Assembly: GCA_034231615.1 (NCBI GenBank)
Contig: CM067298.1
Span: forward strand, 30,634,127 to 30,698,126
Direction of reading: 5' to 3'
Origin: Meghimatium bilineatum
Lineage: Eukaryota; Mollusca; Gastropoda; Stylommatophora; Philomycidae
DNA: 64,000 bases
The notes under the pieces are model-generated. The model saw only the letters and a program-made list of their open reading frames with translations. It ran no database searches and was not told the DNA's origin. Both the position numbers and the translations under genes were made by a program. Of this stretch, positions 14,201-29,200 are shown one piece after another. Within the stretch, counting starts at the first letter, position 1, and the number at the start of each line of letters is the position of its first letter.

Positions 14201-17200
14201 GTTTCAGACCAATTTCTGCGTTTTCTTCTTTGTTTTTCTAGTTTCTGCCAGTTACTGGAATGTAGTCTGAAGAAAAAGATATGTTGTACTGTGTTTTACA
14301 GCTTTGGTGTGATATCTGAGCCTTTTAGCACTGCAATCATACTTCGGCTTTATTTTTCAGATATACTGACCTTCCAAAAGATGGGGTAGCCAACTGCATA
14401 CCAAACTTCCTTAGTGTTCTCTTATGATATGCATGGCAAGTCACAGTGGTTTTTTGTTATTGATTCTCTTTTAGATCCTAACAACACATGTCAAAAATTC
14501 CTATGCTGAATATCCATCGAATTCTTGAACACACTTAACTGTTTCTATGCACTGAATTAGTTCAGTATGTGTCTAATTCTTGAATACTCTCCACTGTTTC
14601 TGTGCACTGAATTAGTTCAGCATGTTTCTAATTCTTTCTCTCTTATCTCCCCTTTTGCTTCAAATTTCATCTCAGTTTAGTGTCATTTATATAATGTAAA
14701 ATTATGTCAATACATATTCTATCTGATATTAACTACAGACTGTGTTTTATTCATACCGTGGTCTTATCTCCAAGAAGTCTATCAAGTACTTCAATTAGTT
14801 GATCCTTGGTCTCTGGATCCAGACTGAAAGACAACATGAAGTATGTCACATTAAATAACAGACCAACAATGAGCAAACACATTTATAGCAAGTTTCACTA
14901 AGCTTTGCCCCTCAAACATAATGCAATTATCTGATAAACAGTCTAATGTAATTTTTTGCCGATGATATTATATTTGGTTAGACCCAATAAATATATGTTG
15001 TTCGTCATCTTCTTCTTCTTCTTCAGCGTTAATTATCAAACTCCCGCTGAATCTCCCTTGTTGCAGGACCATTGTTCTACTAGACTTCCAGCAGGATGTT
15101 GTCCAGAGAATGGAAGTGTGTTGTGTCAATGTTTTATTTGCTCCAATAGCCCGACACATCCATCTTCGGCAAAGTTGTTTGTCTATTGTGGTTTATGATA
15201 ACGATTCAGCTCAACTGGTATGAGGATTCTGCAGAGTGTCCAATTGTGACTAATGAGTTCTATATATGCCTGGAATACACTCTGAGCATGTGTGGAAGAG
15301 TCTTTGGGACATTGAGCAGCTCTTGCCTTTCTTATTATGTGCAGCATAATGTCTGTGGTTGATATGATGTTTCCATGTCATTTTGTCATCAAATGTTACA
15401 CCAAGATATGTGGGTTGGTCATCTACCTTTAAGACAATTTATAAAGATGTTTCCTGCTCTTTATTTTGATGAAAGTGTAAAAAGAGTTGTGGCTGACATC
15501 TCTATATTGATACTTACACACCATTTGTCTGCCCAATTGGTCAAAATGTCCATGGCTTCATGAAGCATTTTTGTGGCAACCACAGTGATCTCATGTATGC
15601 ACCATAGACTAAGTCATCTGCATATAGTGCCACTTTAGTTTCACTGGGTATTTCTTCAATTAGATCATTGATAAATGTGAGGAAAATAGTGAGTGATAGA
15701 ACTCCTTCCTGAGGCACTCCATGGTGCAATAGTACCTTCTTACTTTTTTTGCCATTTACTTGTACTCTGGCTCTTCTATTGTGAAGAAAGGCTTTCATCC
15801 ATCTATACATATTACCACTTATCTTGTAGTTTCTGATTTTTTTAAGCAATCTTTCTTTCAATACCTTATCAAAGGCCTTCTATAAGTCAATCCATGCCAC
15901 CAGTACTGATTTTTTAATCTTGGAAAGCATTCTCAATTTCCTGTGAGAGGTCTGAAGTTTGATCCCTCTTGGAGTTGGAGTAGCATTGCATGAAGCCCAC
16001 CTGCTGTTGTGTTAGAAATTTATATTTTCTAGGTGAAATTTTAGTCTTAAGTTTATGATGTGCTTCATTATTTTGCACAGGCAACTTGTAAGACTAATTG
16101 ATCTGCAGCTTGCACAGGCAACTTGTAAGACTAATTGGTCTGCAGCTTGCACAGGCAAACTTGTAAGACTAATTGGTCTGCAGCTTGCACAGGCAAACTT
16201 GTAAGACTAATTGGTCTGCAGCTAGTGGATGTTGCTTCATCTTTTCCAAGTTTAAGCAGAGGGACCATAATTGACTTCCTCCAGATTCGTGGGATGTTTC
16301 CTGTAGTCCAGCTAATATTTAAGATGTCCAATAGTTTTCTCCTTGCTGTTGCTACTAGATTTTTAATTCATTTAATATTTCATCAATACCTGGGGACTTA
16401 TTTAGCTTTAGTTTAGAGACCACTAATTCCATTTCACTATATGTGAACAATGTATCCATAATTTCACCAGTGGTTTTCCTCACTTATTCTAGTCTGAGCA
16501 TGTTCCATTTCACTTTGTTGGTTGCTCAACACAGTACGCTATTTTTCTGGACTTATTTAGATATTGCAGTCTTGAGAGAATATCCTAGCAAAATTATCTA
16601 CTGCTAGCTTTTCTGTAGTCATTTTGCCATTCTGTACGAGTATTATGTTTGTGCTTCTTCCTGTTCCCTCATCATTTAACTATTTGACCAGTTTCTACAG
16701 TTTTCTTCCATCCTTCTCAAAATGTAAGGATTCTGTTTTCTCTTTCCAGCTCTTTCTTCTAGCTTCTAGTTTGGCTCTTTGGAATTTAGCTTGTGCATAT
16801 TGATGCTTGTTGTGATGTTCCTGGTTTTGGTTATTTTCCACTTCCTTTCATACTTTTCTAATTCTTCTTACAGTAATTCTAGTTGGTATTACTTCTTTGG
16901 CAGCTTGATGAATACATTTATTGAACTCTCTGACTATGACGTTTATGTCTTTTCCTTCTATATCTATTTGTCCAGCTAAAACGCTACTGCAGTGTTTAAA
17001 TAGTCCCCAATTTTTTTTTTTATAATTACATCTTGGGAGACTACATGCATTCTCTATGGGTTCATTTTTAATACTAAGGAGGACTGGTCGGTGGGCACTA
17101 CCTCCAAGTTGCTTCCAAACTGTTCTGTTGACTTCCCAAGTTAGGTCTGCTGAGTACAATGCCAAGTCTGGTGTCAAAGTGGTTTGCCATGCTCTTGAGT

Positions 17201-20200
17201 AGTATGTTGGAGTATCTTTTTTAAGCAATAGAAGACCTTTGTCATCATAACAGTTCTTCTCCTCTTTTATCAATATAGTCATAAACTCAGCTCTGTAATT
17301 GTTAAAATCTCCACATATTATTAGTTTTCTGCTGTAAGGTATTGTGTCCAGGAAAAGGGGTTGGCCATTTTGACAATAGTAATTTAGTAGGTGAAAGTCT
17401 GTTTTTGGTCTTTAGCTGAAGGACATGGTATTCCGCTCTTTTCATGTATAGTTCAGTTTGATGTGAGCTGATATAATTTTTGACTAGAGTAAGTATACCT
17501 CCTTTTCCTCTGTCTATTTGATCAGCTCTAAAGCACTGATAACCTGTAATTTTAAAGGTTACATCTTTGCTGAGGTGTGTCTCTTGTATGCAGCAAATTC
17601 TGACCTGTTCCTTAACCGATTCCCCCTTAGAGCGCTGCGGAGTCGCTTCTACGTGTTGACCCCTAGAGCGGCGCGGAGTCGCTTTTTTTACGTGTATCGT
17701 TGCGATCGATAGTACATTTTTAGTTTCCGCCGGATCTATCAAAAACCATGACCATTGCGCAGATCTGTGGTTTAGCTTCCTTTTTACTTTTTCAATCGGA
17801 GCGAACGGACGTAGGACTGAATTTGTACGAATTATTAAGACTTAGCGAAATTTTAGACCTAGTTTTTGAAATGGAAAATATTATTCGTATGTATACTGAT
17901 GACATAATCACAACAGGCAAGATTGAAGGCACCAGAGACAGAGGGCGACAACGTGAGAAAATATTAGACAGTTTGACAACCTGGCACGGCAAAGAAACAA
18001 CAACGACTTTGATACATAATACTGTGGACAGAGAGCTGTGGAGAGCCATGACCCCCTACGCCACCCGGCATGGCACCTGATGATGATACTGATGTGACCG
18101 GCCGCATTTACGATGGAAAATATGCATGATGCATGTTTTTACATGCTGTAGAAGTACGCAACACAGCGTCAAGAACTAGCAGGAAAAGAAGACACGTACT
18201 GGTCACCCGTAACTGCCGGCGAAATAAAACTTGTTTTCCATATTTACATTGTGATGGCCATACATGTATTGCCTGAGTATAGCATGTATTGGAGTACAGA
18301 TGACAGGCTCAATGTTTCAGGTATGTCATCATGCTTGGGGAAAAATAGATTTGAGAAAATATCCCAATATTTTCATCTCAATGATTCTTCTAGGCAACAT
18401 CCCAAAGGCCACAAAGATTATGACCCCCTATATAAAGTCAGACCATTTCTGGATATGGTCAAAAGGAATATTGCTTATGTTTTCTCTCCTGGAAAGAACA
18501 TAAGCATTGATGAAACTATGATAGCTTACAATGGTAGTCTTTCCTTCAAGCAGTACATCAAGGGCAAGCCACACCCATGGGGGATCAAGGTCTGGTGTGC
18601 TGCCGACTCTGCAACAGGTTATCTGTTAGACTTTGATGTCTATGTAGGAAAAGTTCTGGAACCAATGCCACATGGATCTGGACATTATGTTGTCACTAAA
18701 TTATGTCGGCCTTTCTTTGGAAAGAATCACCATATTTTTTATGACAATTATTTTTCCTCTGTTCAGCTGGCAAATGATCTGTTGCAAAACAAATCATACT
18801 CATGTTCCACGATACGGCCAAATCGCAAGGGATGGCCAGATGCTTTCAAACCTAAGAGTACCAAATCTATGAAGCGAGGTGATGTGCAGTATCGGCAGCA
18901 AGGTAACACAGTGGCCACTGTTTGGAGAGACAAGAGATTTGTATCCATTCTGAGTACAAACACAACACCAGGTCTCACAACTGTGGCACGTCGTACCCCA
19001 CACGGCAAAATAGATTTGCAGATACCATCCCCGGTGGCTGTCTACAATCAGTCTATGGGAGGAGTAGACAGATTCGACCAACTCTGTTCCTATTACCCTG
19101 TGGGCAGGAAATCTGTCAAATGGTGGAGGTACATGTTTCGCTTCCTCCTGCAAACTGCCATCATCAACAGCTCCATCCTTCACTCTTGTTCCCATCAACC
19201 CCACCCGAAGGAAAAGAATGTTGCGCAGATATCCTTCCGATTGAGTTTGAGCTCAGCTTTCTTAAGTGGCAACATATCGAAGAAAAGGAAGGCTCCCACC
19301 AATCATGCTGCAACTTCGGGTGTCAGTAACAATAACCTGCTTGAGCACAGGCTTATTCGTATGGTAGGGAACAAAAGGGCATGTTTCTGGTGTGTGAAGA
19401 ACCGGCAGCATGGGAGCAGAAACAGGGCACATGAGACAGTCTATGGTTGTAGTTTATGTCAGATTCAACTGGGCAAAGGAGAATGTTTCTCGCAATATCA
19501 TGCAACATTGACAAGTTGACTACTGATGAGTCCAGATGCTTTACCTGTGCTGAAAATGTAAGTTACAAATTTTTTCCCCCTCATTATTCTAACTTTAACA
19601 GTTTATTTTTTGGAATGTATAAGTGTTAGATTATTGTTGGTATAGTTTCCTGTGAGACTGTTCATTTTTATGTTTATCTGCCAAGTCTGAGTGTGATAGG
19701 ACTGACAGTTTTAAAGAAAATGCATTTTTAATATCATCATATCAACAATTTGGAGGAGTTATGCCCCTTGTGTTAGGGATGGGGGATTGACAATTGGGAA
19801 ATCTCATAGGGGTGATAGGGTTAAGAAGGGTTTCTCTAATTCTAATTTCTTGCAAATGCCATCTTTTTTTGCTATTTACACCCTGAATATTCCAGTGCAT
19901 TATTGTAAGTGGTGTCTCATTGGTTGGTAATATTTGTTGGTCAGTGATATTACTCTTGTGCCTCCTAACTCCACAAGGCAATCAAAGAGGACCTCTAGTC
20001 ACATGAGGCAGGCCCTTTCGAGATATAGTGCTGGTGCTACTCCTGTCTGGTGAGTCGTCACAGGATTAGCACCATAATAGGGTAATGCAGATATAAAAAT
20101 TCATGTGCGATAAAGCATGACATTCTGGATATTTCAGTGTGTCTTCTGGCCAAATGTTGCCGACTTCAGCAGATTTATTTGCTAGGCAAGACTGTGGTCC

Positions 20201-23200
20201 TGCCCAAATGTGGGAGGACCCAGCCAGTCTCGGTTTCCAACCTCTACTGGCTGGACTATGCCCCATATCCTTGCCAAGGAGCTGGTCTTGATGGGGACCA
20301 TGTGGAAAAATTAATTCTCACTTATTAGAGCATGGATTTCTTAATACACTTGCATTGGGATATCAATATGGCTAGTAAGTGTGATGAACACTTCAATGGA
20401 AGTTGTACACTTGATAGGAGTGGGAATGTAAGCCTATAAACTTGAAATATAGAGGCATCTTTCAATTGTCTATCATTAAGTCTGCATACTGCTACTTAAC
20501 CAAAAATTAAACATCCTAAATAAGAAATGTATACAAACACTTCCTAACCTATAAAGCTTTGGAATAGCATGTGCAGCAGTTTTTCTGACATAAGGAGACA
20601 TATCCATCACAGCTTCTTTAATAGCTAACATCATAATTGGAGCAATGACAGGGACCCTGATGCTTGACAAAACTCTTAGTGCACTTGCCCTGATGAGCTG
20701 GTTAGGATCCTGTGTCGTATAGGAACACAAATGAATACAAGCAACTACAAAATGTGAGAAAAAATAATATCAAGATGCAAGCAATCAACAAAAAATTTGT
20801 AGACAAAGGATCAAGGAAATAAATACGACCTAGATAAATATAGTCATCCTCACTTCCAACCATTGCATTACTGATGGAGTACTTTTTGAATAATCAAACA
20901 ATCATTTCAGATGGAATATCGGACCATTATTCTATGACCCACTTAGTGATTTTAATACCAGCTTCATGTATCTTACAGTTGCTAAAATCTGTGCCATTTT
21001 ACTTTTAGTAATAATGTCCCATCACTGTTATAAATACCAGTGTTATTTTTTATACTTTGGTCTATCCTTGGGTTTCTGACTTTGGTTATATTTTGGACAA
21101 TTTACATCCTCAGCTTATAAACAGATTGGCTTATATTTGGAAATATACAAATGGACTTTAAGAATTGGGCCAATTAATATTTGCTGGCAATTGCTTTTTT
21201 TTACAAAACATCCATGCATCATATTTCTTTCTTTAATTTTTCGATTGTCTCTGAAATATATGATCCTTTCTACTGCGTTCACTCTCATACTCCTGCAGAT
21301 TAGCAGGATGTAGTCGGGGGGAATAGAATACATTGTGCCATAGTGTACAGCTATGATGAGATATCTCCACCTTTCAACCTGATACATCCAACTTAGGCAT
21401 GGCTTCTGTGTTACTATGACTTCTATGGGATGGGACAGCCAATTTCATCGCCAAAACCTCCTTAACCGCTTCCGTTATATGCATGGCAGGTAATAGTGTC
21501 ACTATTCTTTGTTCCCCTTTCGGACCACAATAACACACCGACATGTATGAAACTATTTTCCATAAATACATATCCAATATTCCAAATTACTATGCTTTTC
21601 TAAACTAATGAATTTGCAAATTCCATGTCAAAGATTTACATGAATTCTGATTGATGGGACCATAGCAACCTTTCACACTGTTATTATTCTTGGCCAAGAA
21701 TTTAGAAACTTTGCAAAATAAAAAACAAGCAGAACATGAAATTAAGCAACTGTAAACTTGTAATGAAGATGTTATATACACAGATTAATATACCAATTCT
21801 AGTGTGAGATATAACTGAAATTGTATAGCAAGGACTCAAAGCAGGGTCAGTATTGAATTAAATAGTGCATACAGTTCTACTACTTTGGGTGGTGGATGAT
21901 GATTGAGGCCATTACTGTCACCTTGCACTGGCTCTCAATTTATTAGGGGAAATTTATATGACAGAGTTCATACTTCAAACGATACAAAACAGCAGATGTA
22001 TGTATGAGTTAGTGGTATCTATAGGTACTTCTAACCTTCAGGGTCTCACAGCATAGACATGCTGGTGTTCTCATTAATATTCACTTGCATCCAAGACTTC
22101 CATCAGAGTTAAGATGGATTTCAGCTGACATACTGAAATAAGCTGAGAATGGAGCACTTGGAACAGGACACCACAGCTGATGACACATTTGAACTTATAT
22201 TAAGGGATTTCAAGATTAAGTGTGGCACAAGTAGGACTTAAAATATAGGTGTTTTACCAACAAGCCATAGGGGCCATCAAGACACCATACATACACTTCA
22301 ATGTATCTTTCCTGGCGAAATCAATTTTTAAAATCTTTCAAACCATATTTCTTTCGGTTTTTCTGTATGAAGTGCTAACTACTTTAAAACTACAATTATT
22401 TTGTTTCAGAATTCTAAAGTGAAGTATATATCTAATTTTTTTTTACATTCTTGTCATCAATATTTGTGCAGATTTATTAATGTGCTACTCACTTGAATTA
22501 ATTGTGTGCATATTATTCCTTGACAAAGACACATAGCCATAACTACATTGTTTAATGTTCTTGAAATAGTTTTCACAATGTGAGTGAAATATTTACGCCT
22601 TCTTGATGGTTGTTTTGATTCCCAGTAATTATGAGCAATAGAGCTCTTTTTATACTTTTGTACAATGGGAAAAGGGGTGGGATGTGGGTCCTCCAGAACT
22701 TTATTTCATACTCCGAAGTCTCCAACTCTAGCGGTCTCCTACTCAGATGAGGTATGATAACATAGAAGTACTCAGCCCTATTAGCTAGTTTTGTTAAAGG
22801 TAATATAATGTTTTGATTTTGTTTCTTAAGATTTTCTTTTTTTTTTACAATGATTAATGGATTTCCAAAAGCTTACCTTCAAAGCCCTTTGGAATGTGCT
22901 AATTGATAACAAAGCCAGGTCTTGTTGCTCTTCTGCATATCTTGTCAAATAGACATATACTAACTTTTTCACCTGAAACAGACAAAAGACATTTTATATC
23001 TTGTCAAATAGACAGATACTAATGTTTTCACCTGAAACAGACAAAAGATTACCTGTGTGTTGCTGGTGCCTAAGAGGGCAGCAAAGAATAGCAACACTGT
23101 TTACATTCCATGCATGTCATAAGAGGCAATTAAGGAGGTTATGGGATGGAGTTGGCTGTCCCATCCCATATAGAGTGAGTGACTAAAAGCCATGCTAAAT

Positions 23201-26200
23201 TCCGATGTGTCAGGCCAAAAGTTGCAGATATTGTAGCAGTGTTGTAAACCATGACACAGCGCATTCTCCGGACTACATCCTGCTAATCTGCCGGAGTTTG
23301 AGAATGAATGCATAAGAAGACAAAAGGTATTTTATATGATTTGTTATACTTGGATATTGGTCAATAGAGCTAATCCTACAGTACTATAGTACAGTAATTT
23401 CTAGGAGGAATTGCAAGTACTCACTCTTCCCCAATTAATCAATAAAATCATTGGACTATTATATGGCATATATACTATATGACAACATATGGCTGCTATA
23501 TGTTGTAGATTCATTGACCTCAGACAAGGACTATCAATTTTATCTCCAATGCAAGCTTTGTCTCTACCATGTTTTCGTGGTAGCTCTTTCTTAAATGTTT
23601 TTCATGTATCCTTCTCCCGCTATGGATATCATGTCATTAACAGTTTGTTAAGTCAGTTTTTAAGCTATCTGAGTTAAATGTATAATTCATGTATTTTATT
23701 ACCTTTATCTAGTTAACTCAAAGACATCTCTCAAGCACTGCAGTATTAACATAAGCTTTTGGGAAACTGTAGTCCTTGACCACCTAGCCTGTCATGGTCA
23801 GATCAGCGTGGGTATTAAAGCTTAGAACAGAGTACAACAGAGCAGACAACTCAAACAAGACAGAAAACAAAAGTAGTCAGACTGCTTTTCCTTTTTTCAA
23901 GATCTTGTTCATTCCTGCTCACCCTGCAACAGGGTTCTCTGAGCTGGAAAAGGACTCCACCGCCATCTAAGGTATGTTTCTGAAAGTCTTTCCTGCCACC
24001 TTCCCCTTCTGAATAGATTTTATAGACCACTACTCCTGAACCAGGGTGGTAGATATGTCTTCGGTAAGGGGAAAAGGGAGGAAAGGGGGAAGGTTTCTAA
24101 AAAATATTAGTGACCAGTTTTCACAAATAGTCACTTAATCTCAATGGCTTCATAGCCCACTGAAAAAAAAGATCAAGCACATCCCTCATGTATAAGTTTT
24201 ATGATTAACTGTATTTCTTTGTGTTCTGGATTAGTTGGTCCAGTCCCTTTATATCATTTGAAAGAAGCACAGTGTCGCCAATATAGCGTAGTTCAGGTAT
24301 TTCAAAACCATTGATATTTAAATTGTGATAGTCAGTGTTGTTTATGTCTTCTCCCACATTCCTCATTGTTTTTTCTGCGTAGATGTTGAACAGATGGGGA
24401 GATGCGCATACCTGCCTTATTTCGCTGTGTACCTCAAACCACTTTGAGAGTTTGCACTCTAACTTCACTGCAGCCTTTTGATCTTAGTAAAGCTCTTCTA
24501 TGAGATGAGTCAGATGTCTTGGGAAACCAATGTTGTTCAATTGATGATTGATTGAAATATCATGATTGAGGATAGAAATTATACAAACAACAGCATGGCT
24601 TACGAAAACACTGTCAGACTTCACACTAACAAAAAATGTTTCAGATTATTTTCATTTTAATACAGTTAAAAAGCTTCCAGTTTTCAACAGAAGCTTTTCA
24701 TTGGTTTCAATAACCCCATTTGAGCCAGGTCTCTGATATAGTACAATTAATATCCACAGAATTGCACCCCATGTCTTATTGTACATAAAAAGTTGTAAGT
24801 ATTTTCAATTTTCGTTGTGCAATTATTTGACGTACTCAGTGTTCTCTGAAGCTATTTCATCCCTCTCCTCCCTTGAACCTACATCTCCCATCCTGCTCCC
24901 TTATTGTCCCCCCCCCACCAATTAACCTCAACACTGCCAACAGGGGACATTATCCCCCACTTGAAGCAACCCTGTTCTAAGGATTCACAAACACTAAATC
25001 TGAGTTTTTCAATGCCATGCTCATGTTTGCTCGTGAAGAAGAAACATCAACAACCATCATGACCTAGAGGCCCATCAGAACCTGGTTTGTTAGTCTCCAA
25101 TTTCTGCATTCTGAATTATATTCTATTAATGTTCAGAATTCTTATTGGGAAGTTACTTTTTAAAATGCTTGTTCTTAAAACTTCTGGTAAAATGGCGCTG
25201 GTTAACATCTGTATTATTCCATATTATATGTAAAAACTATAGAACTATTAGCCTAATCACTCACATAAGCAATGTGACGCTAAAGATTCTTGTCAGCAGA
25301 ATGAAAACAAAGTCCAAAGACATTCTTGTCAAGGAACAGGCTGGATTCAGAAAGGATAGAGGAACTACTAAAAAAACTATTCAATACTACATTACTAACT
25401 GAAAAACATTTATAATATCAAAGTAACTTATACCATAACTTTATAAATGCATTTTATATACAGAACTTTTTGAAACAGTTGCTACCTCAAGATTCTTGGA
25501 AACAACATTTTTTACTACTGGTGGGAATAGATCCGACGCATCTTTGCCTTTTGCCACCATCTATATGGAAAAATTATTATAACAAGGAAATATAAGCATC
25601 TCATTATTGACAACACAAAATATGATAAACATTTGGTAGTCAACAGATAATGGCACCAATAGATTATTTCAGATCATTTATTTCAGACTTTGGTTCATTT
25701 TTTTAACCAGAATTCAAGAAGCAGTCAATGGAATGGTATCATACATCGCAGGCAAGAAAGAAATTTAAAATTAATTCAAATAGAAGTTCTAAAAGAGTCA
25801 GAAGAATCTAATTTCATGTGCTAAAATCAGAGAACTGGATTTACAGCCACAAAATTATTGTGATTTGTCCTGTAATGCTGGATAGTTTGCATTCAAATGT
25901 CGTTCCAGGCGAACAGGTCATATTGCATCATTACTTAGAACACAATGGTAAATTATGCAAAGCAGCTATTATCTTCAGTTATTTTCAATAACAGTAAAGC
26001 TAAACTAGATATAATAATCATTGTATAATCTCTTCTTTGATGTAGACAATGCAATAAATGAAATGGTAATGTTAAAAATTATAAATAATACAAAAATTAA
26101 CAAAATATCACATTCACTTTTTTAAATAATTTTGTATATTATTCCAGGAAACTACTGGTCAAACATTCGTCATAGTGTAGAAAAAAGAAATGTTTCACTT

Positions 26201-29200
26201 TTTTAATAAGTACGAGATTTTCATAAAGATATAATAAGGATTTAGAAACTATGCTTCTAAAGATAATTTATAATTGGAAAAATAGTCATTATTTCTTTTT
26301 CATTTTATTAAATACCCCATGCCGAAATCGGATGTGCTAGGCCTACAAGGAGCATACTGGTGGCACAACGTAATCACGCTCCCGGCGGAAATCGCACGGA
26401 TATCCGTGCTGGTTACAATGGAGCGAACGCAAAACGAACAAACAAACGTTAAATACCTCCGGTATATATTATACACATATTTTAACTGAAAATAAATCAT
26501 GCCTTTAATTTACTAAATTCCAAATTTTCCACCAGTCGTCCCTCTCCCCCCCCCCTCCCTGCCAGAGAGATCACAACACTCTAGGGTGTGGGGAGGGGGT
26601 GCCCTCCCAACTTGGGGAACTACTACTCTAAATGTCTGAGACATATTCGCATCCAAAAATTCATAATAAAGAAGGCTGGCTTTGGCTTTACAAGATATAA
26701 AATACATTAATATATCAAATATTATAGATAACTTACTGCAATAATCCTCTTCATAGCCTCCAGTTTCAGACTATCTTTATTGCTGTCTAACATAGTCTTC
26801 AGATCTTCATGCCTGTGATATAAATATATCATTCATAAATTAACCACAATCTTATACAGATTTCAAGATCTTTTAAAAGTATGCTCTTTATAAATTTACT
26901 AATCAGCACAACTGAAAAGATACCAATACTAAACATAAAAAAATGGAGAGATCCTGAAACAAGTAAATAGTTCCTATACTTTTTAACACACAATCTTAAA
27001 TTATGTAGATGCAAAACAGAGGTTAAAATGAGGAATAGCAACCAAAAAAAAACTATCAATGGTATGAGGAAATTGGTAACATCCAAACAAATCACACAAA
27101 CTAAAAATTAGAATTGTAAGTTCTGCATCTATTCTGCAATAGTGTATGGCTTAAACATGGGTAATGATAAACTCAAACAGCTAGAAGATAGAGTTAATCC
27201 AGCTAACCTTTTAATGTAGAGATAGCACTTAATTATAAATTTATTAGGTACTTTACGGGATGTGCCCACGCTTTTAACAAAACAAACCATACATTATTTA
27301 TCTTTCAATTCAACAATTCAACTTTCGCTAAAAGCGCATACAATTTAGCATCCATCAATCTGCATGCGACCCACTGAGAAGCCCCCCTCCTCAAGAATAC
27401 CCTTGGGGGAGGGGGTCTCTCATTGTGTTGCGCGCAAATCAAATGACAGGTAGCAGACAATGCTTTATCTCCGCATTACAGAAGCTGTATAAAATCAAGC
27501 CAAATATTAAAAGGTTGGAATGTGTGTGGATACATTATCCTGTATGTGTGTGGACACATTATCCTGTAATGAACCATTTATTATATTAAAATGTATGCAT
27601 GCAGTTGTGTCTGTGGGTCTCACCATTAGCCCACTAGACCAAAAAAACCCATGTAACACAAAACCTTAGTAGATGACATGCTGTTATATTGAGGCTCTCT
27701 TATGGAAGTTTTATAGCATGACATCTATACAATTATAGACCTCTCTGAATAGATGGCTCCTTCAGTAGGCATTGCACTAAGCCGAAAGCAGAAGTCTCCT
27801 GTGTATGAAATAAAGCTCAGAAAAACCACCCCACTATACATAGGAAGTAAGAGATAATCATTTGCGATTCCTGGGGTTCTCAAACAAACAAACATATTAA
27901 AATGTTGTACATGTGGTTTATCTGTTACAGTTGTTCATAATAAATAATAAGACTCATAACCCATCAGGGTAGTAGGGATGCCATACTGGATACATCAGCA
28001 CAAAAAGCTCTCCAAACAACTCCATCCTCAGCCGGCCATTCAAAGAAGTGTAGAAAAATCATGCACAGACCATTCCTTGATGTTATCGATCCAGGATTTT
28101 CTGTTATCCTCTCCTCCTTCCACCCGTGATTGTTCCATGCAAAATAATTTTAGAAAACGAGTTGTGTCTCGTTACATGTCCAAATCAGTTTACGTCGTTT
28201 CACCACTGCCAAAAATGCTTCTTGATAACCTGCAAGTTTGTTTTTATTTGTTGCCGGACAAATATATTTTTCTTGTCTTATATAGCTAATTCGTAATAAA
28301 AAGTCGGCAGCACTTGTTTTCAAATCTGAATCATTCTTTCTGTGTCTGTATTGAGTGTCCAACTTTCATATCTATATAAAAGTATACTTAGAACAAGCGA
28401 TCTGAATAGATTGATCTTTACTGTAAAACTGATCTTACTTTTCCAAATCATATTCATCCATCTTGTATTCCAGCCATCGCAATCTCGACTCTTAGCGTAA
28501 TCTCATTTTCTGAGTTGCCATCTTCACATATTTGAGACCCATGATATTTGAAAGTGGTAACTTCTTCAAGTTTGTGACCATTTAACTGGATATTCACAGA
28601 ATCTTGCTTGGTTTCACTAATCACCAATACCTTGCTTTTATCAATGCTAATTTCCATTCCATATTTCGCACTAATTTCTTCCAACTTTGAGATGAGTTCC
28701 TGGAGTTCAGATTCGGAACTGGCCCAGAGATCAATATCATTGGCATAAAGCATTACAAAGTGGTCTACTACCATTAGTTATTGATGTCTGGAGATCTTGT
28801 AATGCCTCCTGCATTATATATTCAAGATACAAAGGTACTGGGAAAGTATGCAACCATGACACACTCAAAAAGACATATACAGTTGTTTATATGTAGATGA
28901 ATCATTGGTGCTATTGAAGCTAAGGGCTGTCCCAAAAAGTGTGTGGTATGGTTTCTTATTTTCTTTCTGTGCAATTGTTGTCCAATGAATTATCCAGTGC
29001 AGTGTACCCTTTATACTTTCCAGTTCCATCTTTCACAATTATTTGTTAACAGATATATTAAATTGGAGTTAAACTTTAGCACACCCAGGGCAGGTACTCC
29101 CACCAATTGTTTTCTATTTGCAAGCAGCTAGCGGCAGGAACACCCGCCCATTGCCATACCCTTATCTGATCATGTGGGATCACATGAGGAAACGTGACTG

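Larger units (their letters stand above)
17612..19824 (+). mobile_element. piggyBac element, copy 1 (2.2 kb), nested in LINE A
   Basis: TTAA lies at both ends (17612-17615 and 19821-19824). The left tip is ttaaccgattcccccttaga; the right tip in reverse is ttaaccctatcacccctatg. The same tips bound the minus-strand copy at 59611-61885. It sits inside the endonuclease reading frame of LINE A: joining the flanks across a single TTAA gives an open frame (RIRETLL then KEQVRICC). It carries a 184-bp LINE tail at 17902-18085 and has lost about 257 bp of its transposase N-terminal region after 18154. Confidence 0.95.
15190..20325 (-). mobile_element. RNase-H-group LINE copy A, interrupted by piggyBac
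   Basis: A long minus-strand non-LTR retrotransposon in AP3B intron 5. Its 5' region (about 19985-20325) matches the 5' region of LINE copy B at 49080-49262 (for example tagtccagcca.....gttgga). The APE-type endonuclease begins at about 19950 ([14 protein letters not shown]), is broken by the piggyBac at 17612-19824, and resumes at 17611 ([17 protein letters not shown]). A linker, RT and RT thumb follow to about 15190. No RNase H is visible, so the copy lost its 3' end or is truncated at the SINE-1. Many stops and shifts. Confidence 0.88.
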
